Both the position numbers and the translations under genes were made by a program. Below, one piece after another: positions 42,512 through 52,407 of a stretch of 64,000 bases of DNA. How positions within the stretch are numbered: the stretch's first letter is position 1; the number at the start of each line of letters is the position of its first letter. The notes beneath the pieces were generated by a model, which ran no database searches, was not told the DNA's origin, and saw only the letters and a list, made by a program, of their open reading frames with translations. The DNA lies in contig JAGKQI010000058.1 of assembly GCA_018806915.1 (NCBI GenBank), positions 557,830 to 621,829 of the forward strand, read 5' to 3'. Origin of the DNA: Phytophthora colocasiae (taxonomy: Eukaryota > Oomycota > Peronosporomycetes > Peronosporales > Peronosporaceae).

Positions 42512-43869
42512 CTGGGTCCTTTCTCCCCGTGGTTTCCGGGGTCTGGGGTCGACGGTGGTGACCCTGTCTTTCCTGCATTTGGGACTGGAGTTGTCGTAGA
42601 CATTTTTTCACAGATCTCGCGCTCTGTCGTTCGTGGTGCGGTAGGAGTGTAAGCTTCTGCAACTCCTGAGGATACCAACGCCGGAGAAGGCGTGGATGAA
42701 GAGCTTTCTGCCTTCGTCTGGGGGGAGGAGACCTCCTGATTCAGCTCTGACCGTGAAGCCGTCGTTTTAGCTACCGCTGAAGCCCTGAACTTAAGGAGCT
42801 CTCCTCGGATTTTGCGTATCGAGCTTTGTGCCGCTTTGGCCTGCCGATCAGTGTCGAATGGTACCACATCCAGCTCCAGTCCGAAGTATTTCTGCAATAT
42901 CGCGTTGCGCACCTGGTTCAGCTGCATACGAAGCGCGCAATATTCCTGGAATCGAGTTTCATCATAGACCACGGCCTTAAAGTGTTGATCCTGCAGCACC
43001 AAAATTAGCGGGAGTAGACCATTGGCCACAAGTTCTTGCAAGAGAAGCTTGGCCGTCTGGGTTGGCACCATACTGACTGTGCCTAGCTCAGTTAGTGATG
43101 TTTGCTCTTTGGTCGCAGTTTTTGGCCCTTGCTTGGTTTTGTTCTTTCTCTTGGTTTTCTTGTTTGGCAGCATGTAATTGGCATAAGCGTACATTTGCAC
43201 TCTCGCGTTGCCTTCACTTTCCACTTGGAGTACGAAAACAGGTTGGCGTGCGTGAATCGCCATGACCTTGAGTTGCGCCGGCCCCACCCACATGGCCCTC
43301 GGGACAGACGTTTGCACGTTGGCCTTTCGCTGCGCGATGTAATGATCCATTACCGACGTGAGTAGTTCAGGGGCCGGCACGTTGATGTGTGAACCGTATC
43401 CACTCAACGTGTATTGTGCCTCCACCTCTGTGGGTCGCACCTCCATTTCATCGATCAGATCGGCAAGTATGCCATTCAGCAAGTTCTTCCTTGTGTCGTT
43501 GCACTCCTTGCTCACCGTATCGGTGAGATTCACCATATCGTGGCGCGTGTTGTTTAACGCGGCCATAAAGGCCAGCCACCCACAATGGCCATTTGCCGCT
43601 ACATCAACGAGGGTACCGCTCACTACTTGAAGGAACTCCAGCACCGACGCTCCCGGGTCAGTAGCTGCTCGTACTTCTGTGATCCGCACGTCGTCCTGGT
43701 CAGTCAAATCTTCATCCGCAGTGTAAGCTACTGGGTCCTTAGTTATTAATGGAGCCTCAGGCAGGTTGTGACCCGGAGCCGTCTGAGATTTTGCAGACCT
43801 GGCGCCGTCCGTAAGGGTCTTGGACAAGGCTTCAGCTGGTCCGTCTTGCGTCTTTAAGAAGGAGTGCAT
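42463..43869 (-). CDS. LINE ORF2 start with OTU-like cysteine protease domain
   Basis: 468 codons from ATG at 43869, overlapping ORF1 by 38 bp in another frame. At about 95-110 it has VDVAANGHCGWLAFMAALN, the OTU catalytic Asp/Cys box (D-A-A-N-G-x-C-G). About 310-325 has VLQDQHFKAVVYDE with the likely catalytic His followed by an aromatic residue, and the length of about 220 residues between them fits an OTU fold. OTU enzymes cut ubiquitin links, and OTU domains are known in several retrotransposons. It ends in a frame different from the endonuclease, so a frameshift lies near 42490; a single ORF2 polyprotein is likely ancestral. Confidence 0.7.
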   Translation of the reverse strand: MHSFLKTQDGPAEALSKTLTDGARSAKSQTAPGHNLPEAPLITKDPVAYTADEDLTDQDDVRITEVRAATDPGASVLEFLQVVSGTLVDVAANGHCGWLAFMAALNNTRHDMVNLTDTVSKECNDTRKNLLNGILADLIDEMEVRPTEVEAQYTLSGYGSHINVPAPELLTSVMDHYIAQRKANVQTSVPRAMWVGPAQLKVMAIHARQPVFVLQVESEGNARVQMYAYANYMLPNKKTKRKNKTKQGPKTATKEQTSLTELGTVSMVPTQTAKLLLQELVANGLLPLILVLQDQHFKAVVYDETRFQEYCALRMQLNQVRNAILQKYFGLELDVVPFDTDRQAKAAQSSIRKIRGELLKFRASAVAKTTASRSELNQEVSSPQTKAESSSSTPSPALVSSGVAEAYTPTAPRTTEREICEKMSTTTPVPNAGKTGSPPSTPDPGNHGEKGPRCSVIGKGWRMARVQR

Positions 43870-46429
43870 GTAGCTTTGTAGGCGGTTTTTTTTCGTTGAT
43901 ACCGTCTTCTGCAGTCCCTCGAGTAGGCTCTACCCTTCTTGTTGGTGACAGTGACCGTGCCTTGCTGGAGAGTTTTGACCACTTTCCCGCTCTGGCTGCA
44001 ATTTCGGACTCCATTACAGTCGTGTCCTGTTCTGCACGTTTCCTTTTTGGCGAGGCGGACCTGCATGCCGGCGTGGATGCGTTGTGCTTGATCTTAGCCT
44101 TCGTTGTTTGGTGTTTGAGCAGTTTGGTCACTTCTTTAGCTACCTTTTGCTTCAGTGTCGTCGTACCTCGCGCTATGGGGTTTCCGGTACCTACCGTTTT
44201 CCTGGTTGGGGATCTCCCTCTAGTAGGGGACACTCTTTGCCTTTCAGCTGAATGCACATTGTGCGATGCCTCCGAAGTCTCGTAAGGTCGTGTTGGTTCT
44301 TCGCTATCTTGCAGGCGCTTTGGCGCTGGAACAGAACCAGATTGTTCAGCGCTGCTCCTGATATAATGGCTCGATGTTGTTGGTATTGCAACCGTAGAGG
44401 GGTTCGTAAAACCATCGTCGACCTCCATTCCGTTGTCAAGGTGATCACTTTGATCTACGTTCGACCGGGCATCCGATGTCATCTTCTCTTTGGGCGTGTG
44501 TTCAGCATTCGTCTGCGATTCCTGCCGCTCTCTTGGGTTTTCGTTTGAGTCCCTCCCAGCATCACAGCCGTCCCCTTGGTGTTCAGCGGGGACATTCGTA
44601 CTCCGGTACTGTATGAGACTATCTGGCAGTGACGGGCCTTCTTCATTTTTGCGCGTCGAGGTCCTCTTAGGAGACTTGTCACGTGTTCGGTTAGCACGAC
44701 GGGAATTGAGGTGGAGCATGCGTCGTAATTGATCGATCGTCTGGGGCAACTTTACGCCCGTGCTTGCTTTCCCGTCACAGACAGGAGCTGCTTCCGTAAT
44801 CATCTTGGTGTGCAGACGCCTGCACTGTTCCGCTTTCTCTTTGGGCAAGCTGCAGACTCTCGTGGGATGGTCAGGCTCCAGGCATGTTTTGCACGGCCAG
44901 TTGGCGTAGACCGTGTTATGATGAAGCAGTAGCTCATTCCCGTCATTGATGACATACGTAAGGCGTTGGAAGTTAGCCGGTAACGTGTCAAATTTTACCC
45001 ACAATGTCCACTGTCGATCACTCAATCCGAAGGCATCCGAGGGCTTCCGGTTTTGCTTCTGTATGGTCATGCCAAAATGCGTGGTGAAAAGCCGGTGAAT
45101 AGCTGTGGATGTCCACGTTCCACTGCGTACGGTGACAGTAAATTCGTAGTAGTCCATTTTGATGAGCGCTTTAGTCGTCAGCGCTTCCTCGCGTTGGCTC
45201 TCATAGTCTATGAGTGTGACCATGCGAGATGCCAGCGGCATTCTCCATCCTGCCCATTTAGCAGCCGTCGTTTTCCCCTTGAATGTGACCTCAACAAGCC
45301 TTCGGCTCATATTCAGAGATACACGTGACAGGTCTTTCTTAAAGGTTGCCACTTCGATCCGCTGTGCTTCCGCGGCCTCCGGTCCTGACAGTATCTGGCC
45401 TAGTAGAGATCGGCGTGACAAATTGTCTCCGAATCTCTGGCCAGGCGCTAGATGAGCATAAAGGGAGTACTCGATTGCCAGAAAATTATCTTCAAAGCGT
45501 GCATACTCGTCTGATGTCATTGTTTGCAAAAGGAACGGGGGCGGGGCAGGCACCTCAAATTCATGCCTGAAGAGCGCCAGCAGCGCCGCCTCTTCGTCTT
45601 CCGTCATTGGGCGCGGCGTGAGTCTGTCGGCCGCGGGCTCCAGGCAGATGGCACGTAGTCTCGCTTGTTCGGTGGTCAGTTGTTCCTCCATCGCGGTCGT
45701 TGTCCTCCCGGCTGTCACCGCATCCAGGTAGCCATTCTTCCCCTCCATCGAGTTTCCCTCTACATAAGAGGTTATTGGGGGTGCCACAATGTGGACGAAG
45801 CGTAGTCTGGTTTCAAGCTCTCTCTGCCCAATCTTTTCATCGTTTAACCAGGTTTGTACGAGATGCGCGAGATTGCTCCTGTGATCCGCGTTTCCAGCGT
45901 CCCATTTGCTGTCAATTCGTTGATATTTGATCATCAGATCTTCCGGTACCGTATCATCCCACTCGGCTCTGAGTGCTACTGGATCGCTGTCCTTGCGTTC
46001 TTTCTTGTGGTGTCTGATGAATGCTGCGAGGCGTCGGTCTTTTGCATGGTCCTTCATCCGGATCAAAAGATCTACTACATAATGGTCGGGTGCTGCATTG
46101 GTAGCATAGCCCTTCAGTTGGTCGAAGGTCTTGGTCCCATAGTCTCTATCTTCGACTTTGGACTTCTCTTTGCCTGTTATTTTGGTCTGACCTGCCTTCA
46201 GTCGGGCCTGTTGTCCTTCAGTCCTGGTTGATTCCTGGCCAGGGTGCTGATGCTTCTGTTTCGGGCTGGTCGTGGAGGGCGGGGACGGGTTCCGTTCCCC
46301 CCCTTTCTTGACTCTGCTTTTGGCTCTAGCAGTCGTCCAACCTTCTTCTTGAGTTGACATGCTCGTCTCCCTGCCGTCTGTGTCCTTCTCTTCGGGCACA
46401 AAGCTCTTGCTCATGTTTCTAGCAGCCAT
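43832..46429 (-). CDS. LINE ORF1, Gag-like protein with zinc knuckle
   Basis: 865 codons, intact. A basic, low-complexity N-terminus is followed by helical regions and then (about 440-520) an RNA-binding-like stretch. One zinc knuckle C-X2-C-X4-H-X4-C (CKTCLEPDHPTRVC) lies near 515-530. The C-terminal third is Ser/Thr/Arg-rich with many SPTR/K motifs. ORF1 proteins of LINEs bind the element RNA. The ORF is undamaged while ORF2 is broken. Confidence 0.8.
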   Translation of the reverse strand: MAARNMSKSFVPEEKDTDGRETSMSTQEEGWTTARAKSRVKKGGERNPSPPSTTSPKQKHQHPGQESTRTEGQQARLKAGQTKITGKEKSKVEDRDYGTKTFDQLKGYATNAAPDHYVVDLLIRMKDHAKDRRLAAFIRHHKKERKDSDPVALRAEWDDTVPEDLMIKYQRIDSKWDAGNADHRSNLAHLVQTWLNDEKIGQRELETRLRFVHIVAPPITSYVEGNSMEGKNGYLDAVTAGRTTTAMEEQLTTEQARLRAICLEPAADRLTPRPMTEDEEAALLALFRHEFEVPAPPPFLLQTMTSDEYARFEDNFLAIEYSLYAHLAPGQRFGDNLSRRSLLGQILSGPEAAEAQRIEVATFKKDLSRVSLNMSRRLVEVTFKGKTTAAKWAGWRMPLASRMVTLIDYESQREEALTTKALIKMDYYEFTVTVRSGTWTSTAIHRLFTTHFGMTIQKQNRKPSDAFGLSDRQWTLWVKFDTLPANFQRLTYVINDGNELLLHHNTVYANWPCKTCLEPDHPTRVCSLPKEKAEQCRRLHTKMITEAAPVCDGKASTGVKLPQTIDQLRRMLHLNSRRANRTRDKSPKRTSTRKNEEGPSLPDSLIQYRSTNVPAEHQGDGCDAGRDSNENPRERQESQTNAEHTPKEKMTSDARSNVDQSDHLDNGMEVDDGFTNPSTVAIPTTSSHYIRSSAEQSGSVPAPKRLQDSEEPTRPYETSEASHNVHSAERQRVSPTRGRSPTRKTVGTGNPIARGTTTLKQKVAKEVTKLLKHQTTKAKIKHNASTPACRSASPKRKRAEQDTTVMESEIAARAGKWSKLSSKARSLSPTRRVEPTRGTAEDGINEKKPPTKLHALLLKDARRTS

Positions 46430-46633
46430 GGCTCACCCGCGCTTCGACTTGCCACGATGTTGCACAGGAGCTTCTCTTTGTGATCTTCTGGCGACTGTTC
46501 GCGTGTCTTGAAGATTGTATACCTGGGGGTTGAATGGGTACTTCCGAACCCCCCCCCCCCCTCAGATGTTGCGTTCTGTGCTTGGGCCAGCTGCTCGAGG
46601 AGACGCTTGAGCGGTCGGCCGCAAGTTGGGAAG

Positions 46634-46836
46634 TAAGAAAGCTGTTACTACAACTGCAGGTAAAGGTGTAGAAGAGAAGTGTGCTGCTACGCATATTACT
46701 TGTTCAGCTGTAGTCTAAACAACAAAATGTTAGTCGAGTGTCTTGCACGGTGAAGTTGAATAGATGCTTTACTTACCAAATCAGTGCGGAGAATTAACGG
46801 GACTTGAACCCGCGACAACCCTGCTCCCATAATGTG
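46634..46836 (-). repeat. Dispersed repeat, copy 2, third part (between LINE and LTR A)
   Basis: Resumes the repeat with the second target duplication (46634-46646). It holds the tRNA-like T-arm with the B-box (GGTTCAAGTCC on the minus strand, 46800-46810) and the intron-like stretch as in copy 1. It stops at LTR A. An identical block lies at 50882-51084. Confidence 0.7.
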
Positions 46837-47256
46837 TGCAGCGGGGCTGCGTAGGTGTGCACGGCACAGAGGAAGTTTAGTTGACTCGTAGAGTCCTGCT
46901 TGCAAGGCACTAGCCTTCGGTTCTTTACAAGAACCAGTCCACTCAATACGGGACTCACACAATCAGTGTCCCTATAATAAAGGAACTAACACTAATTATG
47001 TAAAATGCAAACTGATTTTTATTGACTTTATTGCCCTAATCCTAAATGTAACGGTTTTAGTATCTAACATTTTAAATCCTAATCAAAATGCAACGTGAGG
47101 CTCTGAGGCTCATCTACGTATCTACTCGTGTGTGCCACACCATTATGTACCCACATTAATGTATCCATGAGTGTCACACACCATTATGTACCCACATAAA
47201 TGTATCCACGTGTGTCACACACCAACGAGAAACATTCGTGTAACATCCCCGTTACA
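46837..47256 (-). repeat. LTR A (420 bp)
   Basis: 3' LTR (minus orientation) of the partial copy 1. On the minus strand it begins TGTAACGGGG at 47256, just after a purine tract GGTGGGGGAGAG, and ends GCTGCA at 46837. It has TG...CA ends. A 4-bp deletion relative to LTR B lies near 46935. Confidence 0.9.
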
Positions 47257-48155
47257 CTCTCCCCCACCAAGATTCCGGATACCGTATCTGGAAAGTGTAA
47301 ACACACGACGCGATTATCGGCCGATGGCCACGGCACCTTGCCTTGCGCGGACGGCGCTGTCTCTCGTGCGTGTTACACGCCTCCGTACGCGATGCCACTT
47401 GGCACACACTTGGGCCCAATGCTTACCAAGCATAGGAGCCTACTCGCTCGAGCCAAGGGGCTCTACGGGCATGGAAAGAAGGCCACAGGTGGCGTATCTT
47501 TGATACTACTGGGTCAGTGATCCACAGGGCAAGCCTTCCAGGCTACCAACGGTTCCACGAACCACACAGCAGTGGGGCCCACTCGCTTCACTGTTAATGT
47601 GACCCTCGGATGAGCACTGTGTGCAGGGCTTGATGCCCAAGTTGTCTTTGAAGCAGGCGCAAGCGCCACTATGTGTCACAGACACTGTGTCATGTGAATA
47701 CACGTGCTCAGCACAGTCGTAGACACGACAACGAGCACCAGACAGCTCAGGAGGAGCATACCTACCTCTTACTGCTATGCAGCATGCGGGGTCCAATGCA
47801 TTGGCATCCCTGGCATCCACAGTGCCTCATGACATAGTCATACCCATTGAACGCTTCTAGCGTCAGGTGATCGGATAGAATCCGTTTCCATCACCACTTG
47901 TCGCTCGGACAGAACGTCATTAAGACGGTTGTTCATCACGAACCATCTTCGCTTCATGATCGCGAAGCTCCGGGCCATAGGCCAGTGTTGTTAAAGGGTC
48001 ATAGACCCTTGAAACACGCGCGCGAGGCGCATGTAGCTCTACTGCACTTGCAGTTTGAGCATTCGATACCACGTCGACGGCACCGACGTGTCACTGCAAG
48101 TATTGCAGCTACGGGTCAGAGCCTGAGCTCAGCAACGACCCTGTGGACTCCCACC

Positions 48156-50699
48156 TTAGTGGGAGGTGCTTGACACCCGGCGACTCCGTCGCACCCCCAT
48201 CGGGCGGTCTAACACCGGGTGTGCCCGATCATACGCGTCAACGACGTCGGGGCAATCCTGCCGTAGTGGCACCTCAAACTCCCACGAGTTCTGTGAGTGA
48301 GGGTAGCCTCGCCACTTCACCAGATACTGGTTGTGTCCTTGGCGACGACGCCGCGCCATCAGGCGATCCACGTGATAGTGAAGCTCACCTTGCTCATCGA
48401 GCAGAGCAGGAGGAGGACGAGCGGTCGATGGGTTCTCGCGCTGCGAGTGTAGACGCGCTGCATTGCTTGCAGACCTGCGTCGGCTCGGTGAAGGAGCACG
48501 ACCACCACGTCGGTCATCCGACCCATTGCTTAGCGACTGATCTCGAGGAGACCTAGAGTCGCGGGGACCGGTCTGAGTCGCCTCTGGTGCTGCATCAGCG
48601 GGTCTATGACCTCGAGCATCACGTTGCTCCGGATGGACAAGACCTGTTGGTTCGGATGCAACCACCTGTGGCTCTGCCACCTGCTGCCGTGCAGCCTTCG
48701 TCCGACTCGGCGCCAGCGCCTCAGAGCTCACCAGAGCAGGGTCCCGATATGGCTTAAGCAAGCCCACGTAGAACACAGGATGTGTTCGCATACGCTTTGG
48801 CAAGTCAAGCGTATATGCCAGGCCCTTCTTGGCCACGACCGTGAACGGTCCGATGAAGCGCGGCCGCAACTTCGTCTTGAAGACGGCTGACACCGCGTGT
48901 GTAGGCAGGTTCTTAGCGTTTAATAAAACGTGGTCGCCGACCTTGAACTCCCATATGTTGCTTCTGCCTTTGGCATCAGCTTGTTCCTTTTGAACATCTT
49001 GGCTTTCAGCCATTGCGTCACGCACACGGCGTAAGACGCTAAGCCTCATCGAGAGGAAGTCATCGACTTGCTTGCGAACAGCAAGGGGGCTGACATCAGC
49101 AAGCTCGGAGTCGAGCGACGGCACAGCCTCTCCCCCACCAAGCCCGAGGCTACCGAGTGGCGGAGTGAGCGGGACGCGCGGATGCGCAAGGCCGTTCACG
49201 TAGAACGGGGTGAAGCCTGTCGAGGCATGCACCGCATTGTTCATTGAGAACTCAACGAGAGGGAGCATAGCGCTCCAACGCTTCGGCGTTTCAGCGCATA
49301 CGCTGCGGAGGATGTCCTCCAGGACGCGGTTCACGCGTTCAGTCTGACCGTCGGTCTGCGGATGGTCCGCCGTAGACATGTCCAGTAGAGTGCCAAGCAT
49401 CTTGAAGACAGACGTCCAGAAGTGACCCGTGAACCGGGGATCTCGATCCGAGACAATGGTCTCTGGCAGCCCATGCTGGCGGAAGACCCGATCGATAAAG
49501 ATCGTCGCTGTACCAGCGCCATCGACGGTGTCCGGCACAGCCGCTAGATGAGCCATCTTGCTCAGACGGTCAACAAAGACCACCACGCCCGTGTTGCCTG
49601 CCGTATCCTTTGGCAGGCCAAACACAAAGTCCATACTTATGGATTGCCAACACCCCGAGGGTACAGGCAACCTCGCCAAAGGCGCTGCCGCATGCGGCGA
49701 GGGTTTAACCCGCTGACACGTCTCGCACGTGTGCACATATGTGCTGACCCACTTGTACATCTTCGGCCACCAGTACATGGAGCTCACCGAGCCGTAGGTC
49801 TTCTCGCGACCGAGGTGGCCGCTTGTGGGCGTGTCGTGGGCCTCATAGAGGATACGATACTTCAGGTCCTCATCGTGAGGAACCACCACACGTGGTGGGT
49901 CATCCTGACCCGTGCTGTAGTACAGCAGACCGCCTTCCAGGCTGTAGCGTTGGAGTCTCGCCTTTAGGCGTCGTGACAGAGTCACCTTTGAGTCCTTAAA
50001 CTCATCGAGCCCGAGAGCTTGAAGCAGCGCGACACAAGAGTCGTCCTGAGCGTACGCTGCTCGAACCATGTCCGTCACGGACGACGTCACCGAGGTGACA
50101 TGAGATAACTCATAGTCCGGGCGACGTGATAACGCGTCAGCGAGGACGTTCTGCCTGCCAGGCTTGTACTTCACCTCGAAGTTATACTCCGCAAAGAAGG
50201 AGAGCCATCGGGCCATCCTCTGTGAGAGGTGAGGCGACTGCGTCGCTGTGCGTAGTGACGCATGATCCGTGTAGATCACAAACGGCTTGGAGCCGAGCAG
50301 GTGAACCCTGAATTTGACGAGAGCGTAATTCATCGCAAGTAGCTCCTTGTCATGAACTGGATAGTTCTTCTCAGCAGCCTTGAGCTGCCGAGACTCAAAC
50401 GCAATGACGCGTTCGCGCCCTTCGGCGTCCGCTTGTAGCAAAGCACTGCCGATGGCAAAGTCCGAGGCGTCACAGACGGCGATGAACGGGCGATCGGGGT
50501 CTGGCAACGCCAGTATCGGTGCCTGAAGCAGGCTATCCTTGATACGAGTGAACACACTCTCGTGCTCAGCACGCCATACCCATTCGGCATCCTTCTTAAG
50601 GAGATCCGTCAGTGGCCGAGCCAACTCAGCGTAGTTCTCGCTGTACTTGTGCAAGTAGTTGGCCAAGCCCAGCCACTTACGCAAGTCCTTCAGGTTCAA
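48156..50699 (-). CDS. Gypsy pol C-terminal part: RNase H, integrase, chromodomain (copy 1)
   Basis: 847 codons from just after an in-frame TGA (50708-50706, codon D-TGA-P) to the stop at 48156. In order: the RT thumb (NLKDLRKWLGLANYLHKY), RNase H (FIAVCDASDFAIGSALLQ, ERVIAFESRQLK, YTDHASLR), the integrase zinc region (GHLGREKTYGSV, YVHTCETCQRVK), the catalytic core (SMDFVFGLP, SDRDPRFTGHFW, DHPQTDGQTERVN), the GPY-type basic end, and a C-terminal chromodomain (HVDRLMARRRRQGHNQYLVK, WRGYPHSQNSWE). The chromodomain guides insertion to heterochromatin in chromoviruses. Copy 1 differs from copies 2 and 3 at a few residues. Confidence 0.9.
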   Translation of the reverse strand: MNLKDLRKWLGLANYLHKYSENYAELARPLTDLLKKDAEWVWRAEHESVFTRIKDSLLQAPILALPDPDRPFIAVCDASDFAIGSALLQADAEGRERVIAFESRQLKAAEKNYPVHDKELLAMNYALVKFRVHLLGSKPFVIYTDHASLRTATQSPHLSQRMARWLSFFAEYNFEVKYKPGRQNVLADALSRRPDYELSHVTSVTSSVTDMVRAAYAQDDSCVALLQALGLDEFKDSKVTLSRRLKARLQRYSLEGGLLYYSTGQDDPPRVVVPHDEDLKYRILYEAHDTPTSGHLGREKTYGSVSSMYWWPKMYKWVSTYVHTCETCQRVKPSPHAAAPLARLPVPSGCWQSISMDFVFGLPKDTAGNTGVVVFVDRLSKMAHLAAVPDTVDGAGTATIFIDRVFRQHGLPETIVSDRDPRFTGHFWTSVFKMLGTLLDMSTADHPQTDGQTERVNRVLEDILRSVCAETPKRWSAMLPLVEFSMNNAVHASTGFTPFYVNGLAHPRVPLTPPLGSLGLGGGEAVPSLDSELADVSPLAVRKQVDDFLSMRLSVLRRVRDAMAESQDVQKEQADAKGRSNIWEFKVGDHVLLNAKNLPTHAVSAVFKTKLRPRFIGPFTVVAKKGLAYTLDLPKRMRTHPVFYVGLLKPYRDPALVSSEALAPSRTKAARQQVAEPQVVASEPTGLVHPEQRDARGHRPADAAPEATQTGPRDSRSPRDQSLSNGSDDRRGGRAPSPSRRRSASNAARLHSQRENPSTARPPPALLDEQGELHYHVDRLMARRRRQGHNQYLVKWRGYPHSQNSWEFEVPLRQDCPDVVDAYDRAHPVLDRPMGVRRSRRVSSTSH

Positions 50700-50865
50700 G
50701 GGAACCGGTCAGTCTACAATGGCCTTGACCTTTGCTGGATCAGCACGAAGGCCATGCTTCCCAATGAAGCACCCTAGGAAGGGGATTTCTTCCGCACCAA
50801 AGACGCACTTGTCCGCGTTGGCGTACAACTTGTTCGTGCGCATGCACTCGAGCACTGCTCTCACG

Positions 50866-51084
50866 GCCGCAAGTTGGGAAGTAAGAAAGCTGTTACTACA
50901 ACTGCAGGTAAAGGTGTAGAAGAGAAGTGTGCTGCTACGCATATTACTTGTTCAGCTGTAGTCTAAACAACAAAATGTTAGTCGAGTGTCTTGCACGGTG
51001 AAGTTGAATAGATGCTTTACTTACCAAATCAGTGCGGAGAATTAACGGGACTTGAACCCGCGACAACCCTGCTCCCATAATGTG
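50866..51084 (-). repeat. Repeat block with LINE-end relic, start of duplication unit 2
   Basis: 50866-50881 equals the last 16 bp of the LINE 5' end, and 50882-51084 equals the tRNA-like repeat block at 46634-46836. No full LINE exists here, so this is a copy of unit 1's left border and not an independent insertion. Confidence 0.85.
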
Positions 51085-51508
51085 TGCAGCGGGGCTGCGT
51101 AGGTGTGCACGGCACAGAGGAAGTTTAGTTGACTCGTAGAGTCCTGCTTGCAAGGCACTAGCCTTCGGTTCTATACAAGAACCAAGTAGTCCACTCAATA
51201 CGGGACTCACACAATCAGTGTCCCTATAATAAAGGAACTAACACTAATTATGTAAAATGCAAACTGATTTTTATTGACTTTATTGCCCTAATCCTAAATG
51301 TAACGGTTTTAGTATCTAACATTTTAAATCCTAATCAAAATGCAACGTGAGGCTCTGAGGCTCATCTACGTATCTACTCGTGTGTGCCACACCATTATGT
51401 ACCCACATTAATGTATCCATGAGTGTCACACACCATTATGTACCCACATAAATGTATCCACGTGTGTCACACACCAACGAGAAACATTCGTGTAACATCC
51501 CCGTTACA
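51085..51508 (-). repeat. LTR B (424 bp)
   Basis: 3' LTR of the full-length element. Minus-strand TG start at 51508, directly after the purine tract; CA end at 51085. Nearly identical to LTRs A and C. Confidence 0.92.
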
Positions 51509-52407
51509 CTCTCCCCCACCAAGATTCCGGATACCGTATCTGGAAAGTGTAAACACACGACGCGATTATCGGCCGATGGCCACGGCACCTTGCCTTGCGC
51601 GGACGGCGCTGTCTCTCGTGCGTGTTACACGCCTCCGTACGCGATGCCACTTGGCACACACTTGGGCCCAATGCTTACCAAGCATAGGAGCCTACTCGCT
51701 CGAGCCAAGGGGCTCTACGGGCATGGAAAGAAGGCCACAGGTGGCGTATCTTTGATACTACTGGGTCAGTGATCCACAGGGCAAGCCTTCCAGGCTACCA
51801 ACGGTTCCACGAACCACACAGCAGTGGGGCCCACTCGCTTCACTGTTAATGTGACCCTCGGATGAGCACTGTGTGCAGGGCTTGATGCCCAAGTTGTCTT
51901 TGAAGCAGGCGCAAGCGCCACTATGTGTCACAGACACTGTGTCATGTGAATACACGTGCTCAGCACAGTCGTAGACACGACAACGAGCACCAGACAGCTC
52001 AGGAGGAGCATACCTACCTCTTACTGCTATGCAGCATGCGGGGTCCAATGCATTGGCATCCCTGGCATCCACAGTGCCTCATGACATAGTCATACCCATT
52101 GAACGCTTCTAGCGTCAGGTGATCGGATAGAATCCGTTTCCATCACCACTTGTCGCTCGGACAGAACGTCATTAAGACGGTTGTTCATCACGAACCATCT
52201 TCGCTTCATGATCGCGAAGCTCCGGGCCATAGGCCAGTGTTGTTAAAGGGTCATAGACCCTTGAAACACGCGCGCGAGGCGCATGTAGCTCTACTGCACT
52301 TGCAGTTTGAGCATTCGATACCACGTCGACGGCACCGACGTGTCACTGCAAGTATTGCAGCTACGGGTCAGAGCCTGAGCTCAGCAACGACCCTGTGGAC
52401 TCCCACC

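Larger units (their letters stand above)
39786..46633 (-). mobile_element. Non-LTR retrotransposon (LINE), internally deleted
   Basis: A 6.85-kb minus-strand LINE. Its 3' end is a 28-nt T run on the plus strand (39784-39811), that is, an A-tail. A 13-bp target duplication, taagaaagctgtt, flanks it at 39773-39785 and 46634-46646. Gene order is ORF1 with a zinc knuckle, then ORF2 with OTU-like protease, endonuclease and reverse transcriptase. It is defective: frame breaks lie near 42490 and 40610, and a deletion near 42015 fuses endonuclease to RT. Its 5' region holds a poly-C run at about 46549-46561. It sits inside repeat copy 2. Confidence 0.88.
46618..50865. repeat. Tandem duplication, unit 1 (4248 bp)
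   Basis: Unit 1 starts 16 bp inside the LINE 5' end and runs through the repeat block, LTR A and Gypsy sequence to the RT region at 50865. Unit 2 (50866-55119, 4254 bp) repeats it nearly base for base. The join ctctcacg|gccgcaag at 50865/50866 shares 2 bp (CG) between its two sources. Unit 2 starts with the same 16 bp of LINE. Confidence 0.85.
46837..50865 (-). mobile_element. Ty3/Gypsy chromovirus, partial copy 1
   Basis: Contains LTR A, the integrase/chromodomain region, RNase H and part of the RT thumb/palm, and is cut at 50865 by the duplication join. Gag, protease and most of RT are absent. It belongs to the first unit of the 4.25-kb tandem duplication. The 847-codon reading frame is intact after the shared TGA. 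Confidence 0.88.

Noticed and set aside
46791..46836. A tRNA gene in the repeat next to LTR A
   Set aside because: Only the T-arm side fits; the acceptor, D-arm and anticodon stem do not fold, so it was kept as tRNA-like only.
47171..47520. Plus-strand ORFs of 110 and 106 codons, repeated at 51423-51772 and 58385-58734
   Set aside because: They overlap the LTR start and purine tract antisense to the element and recur only because the DNA is repeated; no domain is present.
49548..49967. 139-codon plus-strand ORF found in all three Gypsy copies (also 53801 and 60762)
   Set aside because: Antisense shadow of the integrase reading frame.
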